Made by a program: the position numbers and the translations under genes
Notes under the pieces: model-generated
Database searches by the model: none
Told to the model about the DNA's origin: nothing
What the model saw: only the letters and a program-made list of their open reading frames with translations
In this document: positions 42,672 to 51,768 of the stretch, in pieces
How positions within the stretch are numbered: position 1 is the first letter of the stretch
Layout: the number at the start of each line of letters is the position of its first letter
Assembly: GCF_000429085.1 (NCBI RefSeq)
Contig: NZ_AUBE01000012.1
Span: 62,001 to 126,000, forward strand
Direction of reading: 5' to 3'
Source of the DNA: Streptomyces flavidovirens DSM 40150
Lineage (GTDB): Bacteria; Actinomycetota; Actinomycetes; Streptomycetales; Streptomycetaceae
DNA: 64,000 bases

Positions 42672-42703
42672 CTGTGAGCGTTCACAGTAGAGAAACGTTC
42701 CAG
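42672..42703. promoter_or_regulatory. LacI-type operator in the divergent promoter
   Basis: CTGTGAGCGTTCACAG (42672-42687) has perfect 6-base arms around GCGT and the central CG step typical of LacI-family sites. A second AACGTT-centred element (AGAAACGTTCC) follows within 10 bases. They lie 60 bases upstream of the binding-protein start and 137 bases upstream of the beta-galactosidase start, so one repressor could control both operons. Confidence 0.6.
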
Positions 42704-42823
42704 ACACTTGTCAATGGTTGTTCGTGTGCGGTTATGTTGCACTACCGCATCGATCAACGCGTGTGCACGTTCCCAGATCATCACGATCCAACGTCTCAAA
42801 CTCCCACGTCTCAGGAGAGATTC

Positions 42824-44845
42824 ATGCCGGACACTGCTCCCCATGGCCTGCACGGGCTCGCCTTCGGCGGGGACTACAACCCCGAACAGTGGCCGGAAAG
42901 CGTCTGGCAGGAGGATGTCCGGCTGATGGGCGAGGCCGGCGTCACGATGGTGAGCGTCGGCATCTTCTCCTGGGCCCTGCTCGAACCTGAGCCCGGCACC
43001 TACGACTTCGGCTGGCTCGACCGGGTCATCGATCTGCTCCACGCGCACGGCATCCGGGTCGACCTCGGTACGCCCACGGTGGTCCCGCCCGCGTGGTTCT
43101 ACCGCGCCCACCCCGACGCCCTGCCCGTCAGCCGTGAGGGCGTGCGGTACGCGTTCGGCTCACGCGGCGCGATCTGCCACAGCTCCCCCGCCTACCGCGA
43201 GGCCGCCGCACGGATCACCACCGAGCTCGCCCGGCGGTACGCCGCACACCCCGCCCTCGCGATGTGGCACGTCCACAACGAGTACGGCGTTCCGGTCAGC
43301 GCCTGCTACTGCGACACCTGCGCCGCACACTTCCGCCGCTGGCTGGATGCCCGCTACGGCTCCGTCGAGGGGGTCAACGAGGCCTGGGGCACCGCCTTCT
43401 GGGGCCAGCACTACACCGCGTACGACCAGATCGACCCGCCGCGCACCGCCCCGACCACCGGCAATCCGGCGCAGCAGCTCGACTACCGCCGCTTCGCCGA
43501 CGCCACCATGCGGGAGAACTTCGTATCCGAGCGGGACATCCTGCACCGGCTTTCCCCCGGCATCCCCGTCACCACCAACTTCATGACGGCCCTCAGCCAG
43601 TGCGACTCCGTCGACTACTGGGCCTGGGGCCGCGAGGTCGACGTCGTCACCAACGACCACTACCTGATCACCGACGGACGGCGCACCCACGTCAACCTCG
43701 CCATGGCCGCCGACCTGACCCGCTCCGTCGCTGGCGGCGCCTCCTGGCTGCTGCTCGAACACTCCACCAGCGGTGTCAGCTGGCAGCCCCGCAACCCCGC
43801 CAAGCGCCCCGGTGAGATGGCCCGCAACTCCCTGGCCCACGTGGCCCGTGGCTCCGAGGGCGCCATGTTCTTCCAGTGGCGCCAGTCCCGGCGAGGCGCC
43901 GAGAAGTTCCACTCGTCGATGCTGCCGCACGCCGGCACCGACTCGCGGATCTGGCGCGAGGTGGTCCGGCTGGGCGCCGACATCGGCTCGCTGGCCGCGA
44001 TCCGCGGTACCCGTACCGTTCCGGACGTGGCCATGGTGTGGGACTGGGCATCCTGGTGGGCGCAGAGCCTGGAGTGGCGTCCCAGCCAGGACCATGACGC
44101 CCGCGAGCGCGCGGACAGCTTCTACGAGACGCTCTACGACCGTCACCTGACCGTCGACTTCGCCCACCCCGAGGCCGACCTGTCGGCTTATCCGCTGGTC
44201 GTCGTGCCGGCGCTCTACCTCGCCACCGAGGCCGCCGGGAACAACCTCCGTCGCTACGTCGAGAACGGCGGCACCCTGGTCGTCTCCTACTTCTCCGGCA
44301 TCGTCGACGAGCACGACGCCGTGCACCCCGGCGCCTGCCCGGGTGCGCTGCGCGACGTACTCGGCCTGACCGTCGAGGAGTGGTCACCGCTCGGTGAGGG
44401 GGAGTCGGTACGGATCGCCGGCCCCCGTGACACATCGCTCACGGCCGATGTGTGGACCGAGTTCGTGGTGCCGCGCGGGGCGCAGACCGTATGGACGTAC
44501 GCCGACGGACCGGCCGCCGGCGGCCCCGCCGTCACGCGTCACCGCCTGGGCGAGGGCACCGCCTGGTACGTCTCCTCCCGGCTCGGCGCCGTCGCGCTGG
44601 ACCCGATTCTCGGCGCCGCCTGCGAGGACGCCGGCATCGCGCCCCGCACCGAGCTGGCCCGCGACGTCGAGGTGGTACGCCGCCGCGGTGACGGCGGCGA
44701 GTACCTCTTCGCCATCAACCACACGGAGCACGACACCAAGGTGCCGCTGGACACGCCCGGCACCGAACTGCTCACCGGAGAACACACCGCGGGCCACCTG
44801 CCCGTACCGGCGGGCGCCGTCAGGGCCGTACGGCTTCACACCTGA
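42824..44845 (+). CDS. GH42 beta-galactosidase
   Basis: A 673-residue intracellular beta-galactosidase. The GH42 TIM barrel covers about 10-390: FGGDYNPEQWPESVW at the start, the acid/base Glu in MWHVHNEYG, the Cys cluster CYCDTC (zinc site) and the nucleophile Glu in LLLEHSTSG. The trimerisation domain (MVWDWASWWAQSLEW) and a C-terminal beta domain follow. There is no signal peptide, so it hydrolyses imported galacto-oligosaccharides. ATG 42824 follows AGGAGAGA. It is followed by the GH53 gene, 64 bases downstream. Confidence 0.94.
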   Translation: MPDTAPHGLHGLAFGGDYNPEQWPESVWQEDVRLMGEAGVTMVSVGIFSWALLEPEPGTYDFGWLDRVIDLLHAHGIRVDLGTPTVVPPAWFYRAHPDALPVSREGVRYAFGSRGAICHSSPAYREAAARITTELARRYAAHPALAMWHVHNEYGVPVSACYCDTCAAHFRRWLDARYGSVEGVNEAWGTAFWGQHYTAYDQIDPPRTAPTTGNPAQQLDYRRFADATMRENFVSERDILHRLSPGIPVTTNFMTALSQCDSVDYWAWGREVDVVTNDHYLITDGRRTHVNLAMAADLTRSVAGGASWLLLEHSTSGVSWQPRNPAKRPGEMARNSLAHVARGSEGAMFFQWRQSRRGAEKFHSSMLPHAGTDSRIWREVVRLGADIGSLAAIRGTRTVPDVAMVWDWASWWAQSLEWRPSQDHDARERADSFYETLYDRHLTVDFAHPEADLSAYPLVVVPALYLATEAAGNNLRRYVENGGTLVVSYFSGIVDEHDAVHPGACPGALRDVLGLTVEEWSPLGEGESVRIAGPRDTSLTADVWTEFVVPRGAQTVWTYADGPAAGGPAVTRHRLGEGTAWYVSSRLGAVALDPILGAACEDAGIAPRTELARDVEVVRRRGDGGEYLFAINHTEHDTKVPLDTPGTELLTGEHTAGHLPVPAGAVRAVRLHT

Positions 44846-44909
44846 CCTGCCCCCGAACGAACCGCACCGTCTCCCCCGCCCGCCCGCCACCGTCGAAGGG
44901 ACCTCGACG

Positions 44910-46478
44910 ATGTACGTACGACCAAGAGGCACATTCCGCACCCTGCTCAGAGCCGCCGCCCTGCCCGTGCTCGGCGCCCTGCTGGTCACCGCCCTGCCCG
45001 GCCGGCAGGCACACGCCGCGTCCACGCTCACCAACCCCGGCTTCGAATCGGGTACTTCGAGCTGGTTTACCTACTCCGCCACCGGTCAGGATTCCGCCTC
45101 GTACGCCGAACCGGGCGGACACGGCGGCAGCAGCCGCCTGGCCCACTGGTCGTCCACCGCCTACAAGGTGGAGACGTACCAGTACCTGTCCGGGCTGGCC
45201 AACGGCAGTTACACGCTCAGCGCGTGGGTGCGGTCCAGCGGCGGCCAGAATGCCGCGTACCTCGCTCTTCGCAACTGCGGCAGCGCCGAACAGCGCACCG
45301 ATCTGCCCCCCACCCCCAACGGCAAGTGGATACGCCTCGTCACCTCGGTCAAGGTGACCGGCGGACAGTGCACGGTCAGCGTCAACTCCGACGGCAGGGC
45401 CGGGAACTGGCTGAACGTCGACGATCTCACCTTCACGCCGGGCTCGACCGGGCTCGCGGTGAAGGGCGCCGATGTCTCCATGCTCAAGAAGAGCGAGGAC
45501 TTCGGCGGCGTCTACCGCACCAGCGGCGGCACCACCGGCGACGGCCTCGCCGTCCTGAAGTCCGCCGGCGCCAACTACGGCCGGCTCAAGGTCTGGGTGG
45601 ACCCGGCCGACGGTTACAGCGACAAGGCCCGCGTCCTGCAGATGGCCCAGCGCATCAAGGCCCAGGGAATGAAGCTGCTGGTCGACTTCCACTACTCCGA
45701 CATCTGGGCCGACCCGGGCGCCCAGACCAAGCCGGCCGCCTGGGCCTCGCACTCCTACAGCCGGCTGACGACGGACGTGTACGACCACACGTACGACGTC
45801 CTGAACGCCCTCAAAGCGCAGGGCACCACCGCCGACATGGTGCAGATCGGCAACGAGATCAACACCGGCCTGCTCTGGCCCGAGGGCTCCACGGACAACT
45901 GGGACCAGACCGCCGGGCTGCTCAAGTCCGGGATCAACGCGGCCAGGGCGGTCTCACCGACGACCCGGATCGCCCTCCATCTGGCGCACGGCGGCGACAA
46001 CAGCCTGTACCGCTGGTGGTTCGACAACGCGAAGGCGCGGGGCGTGAACTTCGACGTCATCGCCCTGTCCTTCTACGGCTACTGGCACGGGCCCCTGTCC
46101 GACCTCCAGGCCAACCTCGACGACATCTCCGCCCGCTACGGCAAGTCCGTCATGGTCGCCGAGACCGCGTACCCCTTCCGGCTGGACAGCAAGGACAGTC
46201 ACGAGAACATCATCGACCTCACGAGTGAACTGGTCGCCGGTTACCCGGCGAGCACCGCCGGGCAGGCGGCCTGGCTGCGCGACGTGATGAACGTCGTCGA
46301 AGCCGTGCCGGGCGGCCGCGGGCTGGGCGTCATCTACTGGGACCCGACCTGGACCGCCGTCACCGGCAACGGCTGGGATCCGGCCGACCCCTCCTCCGGC
46401 AACGGCTGGGAGAACCAGGCGCTGTTCGACTACGACAACAGGCTGCTGCCCGCGGCGAACTGGTTCAGCCACCGCTGA
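44910..46478 (+). CDS. secreted GH53 endo-beta-1,4-galactanase with N-terminal CBM
   Basis: A 522-residue secreted enzyme. The signal peptide covers residues 1-37 (PVLGALLVTALPGRQAHAAS). A carbohydrate-binding beta-sandwich (about 38-175: TLTNPGFESGTSSW, YLSGLANGSYTLSAWVRSS) precedes the GH53 barrel (about 180-520: VKGADVSMLKK, KLLVDFHYSDIWADPG). The acid/base Glu is in MVQIGNEINTGLLWP and the nucleophile Glu in MVAETAYPFRL. It cuts pectic galactan outside the cell. ATG 44910 is preceded by GAAGGGACC. Confidence 0.93.
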   Translation: MYVRPRGTFRTLLRAAALPVLGALLVTALPGRQAHAASTLTNPGFESGTSSWFTYSATGQDSASYAEPGGHGGSSRLAHWSSTAYKVETYQYLSGLANGSYTLSAWVRSSGGQNAAYLALRNCGSAEQRTDLPPTPNGKWIRLVTSVKVTGGQCTVSVNSDGRAGNWLNVDDLTFTPGSTGLAVKGADVSMLKKSEDFGGVYRTSGGTTGDGLAVLKSAGANYGRLKVWVDPADGYSDKARVLQMAQRIKAQGMKLLVDFHYSDIWADPGAQTKPAAWASHSYSRLTTDVYDHTYDVLNALKAQGTTADMVQIGNEINTGLLWPEGSTDNWDQTAGLLKSGINAARAVSPTTRIALHLAHGGDNSLYRWWFDNAKARGVNFDVIALSFYGYWHGPLSDLQANLDDISARYGKSVMVAETAYPFRLDSKDSHENIIDLTSELVAGYPASTAGQAAWLRDVMNVVEAVPGGRGLGVIYWDPTWTAVTGNGWDPADPSSGNGWENQALFDYDNRLLPAANWFSHR

Positions 46479-46516
46479 CGCCATCAGCGCGGCGCGCGGG
46501 AACCGTCATGTCCTTC

Positions 46517-46534
46517 GCCCACGCATGCGTGGGC
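46517..46534. promoter_or_regulatory. perfect 18-bp palindrome upstream of an MFS gene
   Basis: GCCCACGCATGCGTGGGC is a perfect palindrome with no central loop, so it suits a dimeric DNA-binding protein better than a terminator. It lies 16 bases before the MFS start codon, in the 72-base gap after the galactanase gene. Confidence 0.5.
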
Positions 46535-46550
46535 CGTCAGCGGAGTCCAT

Positions 46551-47807
46551 ATGACCGAACATTCCACCCGGCTGGAGCCCCCGAGGGCGCCGGGCGTCTC
46601 CCGTGACGCTCCCCTCTTCAGTACGGCCGCCGTGGCCGCCTCCTGCGTGGGCTTTGTCCTCATCGGTGCACTCCAGGCTCTGTACGGACCCGCGATCCCG
46701 GCGTTCCGTGCGGAGTTCGGCCTCTCCCCCTCGGCCGCCGGTCTCGGACTGAGCGCGCATTTCATCGGCGGTGTGGCCGGTGTGCTGCTCTTCGACCGGT
46801 TCTTCGGCCGGACCGGCAACCGGCGGCTCCTCGGCGCCTCCTACCTGCTGATGGCGCTCGGGGCCGCGGGCTTCGCCCTGGCGCCGAACTGGCCGCTGGG
46901 CCTCGCCATGGCGCTGGTCGCCGGGCTGGGCTTCGGCGGGATCGACTACGGACTCAACCAGCTGTTCGCGATCGGCTTCGGCCGCCGCTCGACCGCGATG
47001 CTGAACATCCTCAACGCCCACTTCGGCATCGGCGCCATCCTCGGCCCGGTGCTGATCGGCGCGGTCGGTGCGGAGCACTACCCAGCCGTCTTCCTCGCCT
47101 TCGCTGTCGCCAACCTGCCGCTGCTGCTGTGTCTGAGAGGTGTACGCGGCCAAGCACCGAAGGCCCCCGCCGAAGGCACCGGGCAGGCCGGAGCCGGCGG
47201 ACAGGCCGGAGCCGGCGGGCAGGTGCTGGGCCGCAGCCTGGGCACCCTCATCGCGGTCTTCGTCGCGCTCTACGTCCTGCATGTGGGCATCGAGGCGGGC
47301 GTCGGCGGCTGGGAGCCCACCCACCTGGAGACGGTCGGTTACGGCGCGGGGTTCGCCGCCACCGCCACCTCGGTCTACTGGTTGATGATGACCGCCGGCC
47401 GGTTCCTGGTCGCGCCCCTCGCCCTGCGGTTCCGGGCGCAGACGATCATCACGGTCTCGTGCGCGGGCATGACGGTATGCCTCCTGCTCGCCTCGGTTCC
47501 GGGGCTCGCCCCGTACGCGTACGCCGGCGTCGGCCTGTTCATCGCACCGATCTTCCCCACCGGGCTGCCGTGGCTGAACCAGGCGGCGCCGCAGGCGCGC
47601 AGAGCCGGGGCGATCGTCATCGCCGCGTCCATGGCCGGCGGTGTCGCCGCCGGGCCCGCTCTCGGCAAGGCCATCGAGTGGTCCGGCGTCCGCTCCGTCC
47701 CACTCGTGCTGTCCGTCGTCTCGGCACTGTGCCTGGCGTCGGCACTCTGGCTGGTCCGCGCCACACGCCGCACCACCAGCCCACCGCGCTCGGCGGGATC
47801 CACGTAA
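46551..47807 (+). CDS. MFS permease
   Basis: A 418-residue 12-helix transporter, similar in layout to fucose/sugar-type MFS proteins (QALYGPAIPAFRAEFGLSPS in helix 1, GFGGIDYGLNQLFAIGFGRR with LNILNAHFGIGAILGP in helices 4-5). A Gly/Ala repeat (GQAGAGGQAGAGGQ) lies in the central loop. It follows the galactan genes on the same strand but behind its own palindrome, so membership in that locus is uncertain. ATG 46551 has CGGAG. Confidence 0.88.
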   Translation: MTEHSTRLEPPRAPGVSRDAPLFSTAAVAASCVGFVLIGALQALYGPAIPAFRAEFGLSPSAAGLGLSAHFIGGVAGVLLFDRFFGRTGNRRLLGASYLLMALGAAGFALAPNWPLGLAMALVAGLGFGGIDYGLNQLFAIGFGRRSTAMLNILNAHFGIGAILGPVLIGAVGAEHYPAVFLAFAVANLPLLLCLRGVRGQAPKAPAEGTGQAGAGGQAGAGGQVLGRSLGTLIAVFVALYVLHVGIEAGVGGWEPTHLETVGYGAGFAATATSVYWLMMTAGRFLVAPLALRFRAQTIITVSCAGMTVCLLLASVPGLAPYAYAGVGLFIAPIFPTGLPWLNQAAPQARRAGAIVIAASMAGGVAAGPALGKAIEWSGVRSVPLVLSVVSALCLASALWLVRATRRTTSPPRSAGST

Positions 47808-47875
47808 AAGCCACAACACAGCCGCGTCCGCCGAGCCGCGGTTGCGTTCGTATGCGGACGGGCAGTGATGTGGCC

Positions 47876-49246
47876 ATGATCAATACTGCGCTGCCCATCC
47901 CCACCGCTGCGGGCGGGCTCCCGGTCCTCGGCCACGCGATACCGCTCATGCGCGACAACCTGCGCTTCATCGCCTCGCTGCGCGACTACGGCCCCCTGGT
48001 CAAGATCTACCTTCAGCCCGGACAGCCGACGATCGTCGTCAACCGCCCGGACCTCATCCGCAAGATGCTGGTGGACCTCGCCCCCAACCTGGACAAGGGC
48101 CGCTTCTTCGAGAAAATGGGCCAGGTTCTCGGCGGTGACAGCGTCGTCACCGCCGCGGGCGCCGCACACGTCCGTGCCCGGCGCCAGTTGCAGCCCGCCT
48201 TCCGGCACACGGAGATCGCCCGGTACGTCGATCTCATGCGCGAAGAGGTGACCAGGACAGTCGAGTTCTGGAGACCCGGGCAAGTAGTGGATGTGCGCGA
48301 GGTGATGGTGAAGTTGTCGCTCGACATGCTCGTGGCGACAGTGTTCTCCTCCAGCCTCGACGAACGGGCCTTTCATCAGCTGCGACGCGATCTGTCCATC
48401 GTGATGAACGGCGTCGGGACACGCATCATGCTCCCCGACTGGGTGGAAAAGCTGCCGCTGCCCGCGAACCGGCGCTTCAACGCGTCACGGGCCGCAGTCC
48501 GCGCGATCATCGGTGACGCTGTGGACGAGTTGCGGGCGTCGGGGCACGACACGGGAGACATGCTCTCGATGCTGTTGCGGGCGCGGGACGAGGAAACCGG
48601 CGCCCCCATGACGCGGCATCAGGTCTGCTCGGAGATCCTGACGCTCGCGGTGGCCGGTACGGAGACCACGGCGTCCGTCCTCAGCTGGATTCTCTACGAG
48701 CTCGCGCGGAACCCGGAGGTGGAGGAGCGCCTTCACCGCGAGCTGGACAACGTACTCGAAGGGCGGCCCTTGACCTTCGACGACGTCAGCAGACTTCCCT
48801 TCCTGCGCAATGTCATCACCGAGGCACTTCGCCTGCACCACACGGGATGGCTTGTCACCCGGCGCACCCTCGCGGCAACTCGTCTCGGGGACTGGGACAT
48901 ACCTGCCGGTACCGAACTCGCGTACTGCCAGCACGCATTGCACCGCGACCCCGCACTCTTTCCGGATCCCTTGCGTTTCCATCCCGACCGGTGGCTGGAC
49001 GAAAAGCAGGTCGCGGCTCTTCCCGAGGGGGCCTGGATCCCGTTCGGTGCGGGGAAGCACAAATGCATCGGCGACCATTTCGCCCTCACGGAACTGACCA
49101 CAGCGATTGCGACGATCACCAGGTCGTGGCGGCTCGAACCGTCGACCGGCCGGGAAGTCCGGCCCGTTGCCCGGGCCACCGTGCGACCCAGCACTCTGCT
49201 GATGAAGGCGAGTGTCCGGAGCAAAGCAGGCCGGACACCGGCGTGA
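47876..49246 (+). CDS. cytochrome P450, terpene-cluster type
   Basis: A 456-residue P450 of the class found in bacterial terpene pathways (resembling CYP170/CYP183 proteins). It has a GGLPVLGHAIPLMRDNLRFI N-terminus, I-helix AVAGTETTAS, ITEALRLHH (ExxR), FHPDRWL and the heme loop FGAGKHKCIGDHF. No terpene synthase, ferredoxin or reductase is nearby, so it is an orphan. ATG 47876 is chosen; ATG 47852 and GTG 47870 are in frame. It overlaps no other gene and converges with the YqhA-IstB fusion. Confidence 0.9.
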   Translation: MINTALPIPTAAGGLPVLGHAIPLMRDNLRFIASLRDYGPLVKIYLQPGQPTIVVNRPDLIRKMLVDLAPNLDKGRFFEKMGQVLGGDSVVTAAGAAHVRARRQLQPAFRHTEIARYVDLMREEVTRTVEFWRPGQVVDVREVMVKLSLDMLVATVFSSSLDERAFHQLRRDLSIVMNGVGTRIMLPDWVEKLPLPANRRFNASRAAVRAIIGDAVDELRASGHDTGDMLSMLLRARDEETGAPMTRHQVCSEILTLAVAGTETTASVLSWILYELARNPEVEERLHRELDNVLEGRPLTFDDVSRLPFLRNVITEALRLHHTGWLVTRRTLAATRLGDWDIPAGTELAYCQHALHRDPALFPDPLRFHPDRWLDEKQVAALPEGAWIPFGAGKHKCIGDHFALTELTTAIATITRSWRLEPSTGREVRPVARATVRPSTLLMKASVRSKAGRTPA

Positions 49247-49298
49247 GCCTCCAACCGGGCGGCCAGGACGGCACACCGCGCTGTTACGCCGCTGCCCG

Positions 49299-50513
49299 TC
49301 AGAAGCCGGACCCTCCCTGCCCTCCGAGGGCGGCCGTACGGAGACCCCGTGCGCGGTAGCTGTCGGCGTCGAGGGTGATCACTTCCGCGTGGTGGACGAG
49401 GCGGTCGACGGTCGCCGAGGCGACGCCGGCATCGCCGAACACCTCGTCCCAGCGGCCGACCGGCCGGTCACTGGTGACGATCAGCGAGCCCCGCTCATAA
49501 CGGTGCGAGACGAGCTGGAAGAGGAGGTGGGCCGCCTCGCCCTCCAGGGGTACGTAACCGAGTTCGTCCACGATCAGCACCGGATATTCGCCCAGCCGGG
49601 CGAGCTCCTTCGCCAGCCGGCCCCCGGCCTTCGCGTCGCCGAGGCGGGCGGCCCACTCGGCCGCTGTGGCGAACAGGACCCGGTGGCCGGCCTGGCACGC
49701 CCGTACGCCCAGCGCGACGGCCAGGTGGGTCTTGCCGGTGCCCGGAGGGCCGACCAGCACCACATTGCCTTTGCGGCCGATGAAGTCGACCTTGCCCAGC
49801 CTGGCGAGGGTCTGCGGGGCGGGCGACCGCAGGTGACTGTCGTCGAACATCTCCAGGAACTTGCGCGCGGGGAACCCGGCCGCCTCGATCCGCTCCTCCG
49901 CCGCGGAGCCCGGCTCCCCGTCCCCGCCGTCCCGCTGCCGCGGCACAACCACCGGCTCCTGCGACCCGTGGTCAGCGTGACCTCTGGTCTCGTGCGCGGC
50001 CATGGGGCCGGACATGTACGCGAGGATCGCCGCGGAGGCGATGAACGCCATGTGGATCACCGTTCCCCAGAGCAGGTCGTGCCGGGGTGTGTGGTGCACG
50101 TCCACGAACATCTGGAGCAGGTGCACCGAAGAGATCCCGACGATGGCGGTGGCCAGCTTCACCTTCAGCACATTGGAGTTGACGTGCGAGAGCCACTCCG
50201 GCTGGTCGCGGTGCCCCTGGAGCCCGATCCGGGAGACGAAGGTCTCGTAACCCCCGACGATCACCATGATCAGCAGATTGGCGATCATCACGACATCGAC
50301 CAGCTTGAGGACGGCGAGCATGACGTGGGTCTCGTCCGCCCGCCCGCTGATGACGTGCTCGATGAGAAGCCACAACTCGTTGAAGAACTTGTAGACGTAG
50401 ACCCCCTGCGCGGCCACCAGGCCGAAATACAGGGGCGCTTGGAGCCACCGCGTGGCGAACAACGCACACCCGAGCGTCGTCATGGTCGAGGGGGGCAGGG
50501 CAGAGCGGGACAA
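49299..50513 (-). CDS. YqhA (UPF0114) membrane protein fused to an IstB-like ATPase
   Basis: A 404-residue chimera. The first about 165 residues are a UPF0114/YqhA protein with four membrane helices (FATRWLQAPLYFGLVAAQGV, VMIANLLIMVIVGGYETFVS, SNVLKVKLATAIVGISSVHL). After PMAAHETRGHADHGSQEPVV comes the IS21 helper ATPase IstB, missing its first about 60 residues: ERIEAAGFPARKFLEMFD, Walker A VGPPGTGKTHLA, Walker B LIVDELGYVP, LIVTSDRP and YRARGL. The junction is in frame. No IstA or inverted repeats are seen. TTG 50513 follows GGAGG; TTG 50528 is the alternative. Confidence 0.82.
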   Translation of the reverse strand: MSRSALPPSTMTTLGCALFATRWLQAPLYFGLVAAQGVYVYKFFNELWLLIEHVISGRADETHVMLAVLKLVDVVMIANLLIMVIVGGYETFVSRIGLQGHRDQPEWLSHVNSNVLKVKLATAIVGISSVHLLQMFVDVHHTPRHDLLWGTVIHMAFIASAAILAYMSGPMAAHETRGHADHGSQEPVVVPRQRDGGDGEPGSAAEERIEAAGFPARKFLEMFDDSHLRSPAPQTLARLGKVDFIGRKGNVVLVGPPGTGKTHLAVALGVRACQAGHRVLFATAAEWAARLGDAKAGGRLAKELARLGEYPVLIVDELGYVPLEGEAAHLLFQLVSHRYERGSLIVTSDRPVGRWDEVFGDAGVASATVDRLVHHAEVITLDADSYRARGLRTAALGGQGGSGF

Positions 50514-50721
50514 CGGCACCTCCGGCAAGGGAAAGAGATTCGTATTCTTGTGGGCCGACGCCGAAAATCTGAATTCGAGCCACCCTTTGGGATGAATAGA
50601 AATTCAGTAGGACAGGCCCTCTCACGGCCCACCGAAACGACGGGGTGCCGCGGCTCCCAACGGAGGAATCGTTTATCCCGCACACGGCGGACGGGCGCCG
50701 GGGAATGGGTGCGACAAGTGG

Positions 50722-51555
50722 TTACACAGGCTCTGGTACGAAGGGCAGCAGCTCGTCCGCGCCTGGCTGTACGACGGCGCAGCTCCCCTCGGGGACCTCG
50801 TTCCAGACACCCGGAAGGTCACCCAACGGCTCCGACACGATGAGGCGCGTCTCGGCGGAGACGCCCCGCAGGAAAGCGAGGTCGGGGTGGAGCGCCCGCA
50901 CGCTGTCCGCCCGGCTGCTGTAGAAGAGTGACCGTGACGCCCCATGGCTTGAGTACCGGAAAGCCCACAGCCGCTCACTGTCGGTAACGGCGATGGTCAT
51001 CTGGAGCGGAAGTTCCACCCCGTGCTCACGCCCCAGACCCTCGATCAGCCCGGCCATCCGGGCAACGGCACCTGGTGCGTCCTGGTCCAGGCCCAGGGTG
51101 ATCGCCAGGTAGAACATCACCTCGGAATCCGTCGAGCCCTCGAGCGAGGAGAACAGCGCGGGGTCGACCGCCAGACAGAGGTCGCGCCGGATGCGGTGGA
51201 AGTCGGTGATCGCCCCGTTGTGCATCCACATCCACCGGCCGTGGCGAAAGGGGTGGCAGTTCGTCTGTTGCACGGCGGTGCCGGTCGAGGCGCGGACATG
51301 GGCGAAGAACAGCGATGAGCGTACGTGGTCCGCGATCTCCTGCAGGTTGCGGTTGTTCCAGGCGGGACCGGTGTCCCGGACGATAGCCGGCGTATCCGCG
51401 TCGGGTCCGTACCAGCCGATACCGAATCCGTCGCCGTTGGTCGTCTCGACTCCCATCCGCGAGTGGAGACTCTGGTCGATCAAGGAGTGGGCGGGCTTGT
51501 ACAGGATGTCGCCGAGGAGGACGGGGGTTCCGGAGTAGGCGAGCCATCGGCACAT
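50722..51555 (-). CDS. class II (Ntn) glutamine amidotransferase
   Basis: A 277-residue protein of the YafJ/EgtC-like class II amidotransferase group. The nucleophile Cys2 is exposed after Met1 (MCRWLAYSGTPVLL). Family motifs are TNGDGFGIGWYG, FAHVRASTG, NCHPFRHGRWMWMHNG and GSTDSEVMFY. No ergothioneine genes are adjacent, so its amide-bond substrate cannot be named. ATG 51555 with AGGACTGCTCTCC-type upstream sequence is fixed by the catalytic Cys. The YqhA-IstB gene follows 208 bases downstream. Confidence 0.9.
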   Translation of the reverse strand: MCRWLAYSGTPVLLGDILYKPAHSLIDQSLHSRMGVETTNGDGFGIGWYGPDADTPAIVRDTGPAWNNRNLQEIADHVRSSLFFAHVRASTGTAVQQTNCHPFRHGRWMWMHNGAITDFHRIRRDLCLAVDPALFSSLEGSTDSEVMFYLAITLGLDQDAPGAVARMAGLIEGLGREHGVELPLQMTIAVTDSERLWAFRYSSHGASRSLFYSSRADSVRALHPDLAFLRGVSAETRLIVSEPLGDLPGVWNEVPEGSCAVVQPGADELLPFVPEPV

Positions 51556-51768
51556 GGAGAGCAGTCCTTCCCGGTCGGCACCGCCCGCGCCGCAAGCTGC
51601 CCGCAGCGCCCGGCGAACGCGCCCGGCCAGGCTCTGTCGGGCCCTGCTCCGAGGCTGCGGGCGCTACGCGGTGTGCTGCGGGCCGAGGCGGCTTCTTCAG
51701 TCGGTCGGGTGCCCGGCATCACCGAAGGGAAACAGTCACGATGGGTGTCTGCCTGCCGGCCAGGCGAG

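Noticed and set aside
50569..50607. CTGAATT / AATTCAG inverted repeat upstream of the YqhA-IstB gene
   Set aside because: Seven-base arms with a 25-base loop in an AT-rich promoter patch are too weak to call an operator or IS end.
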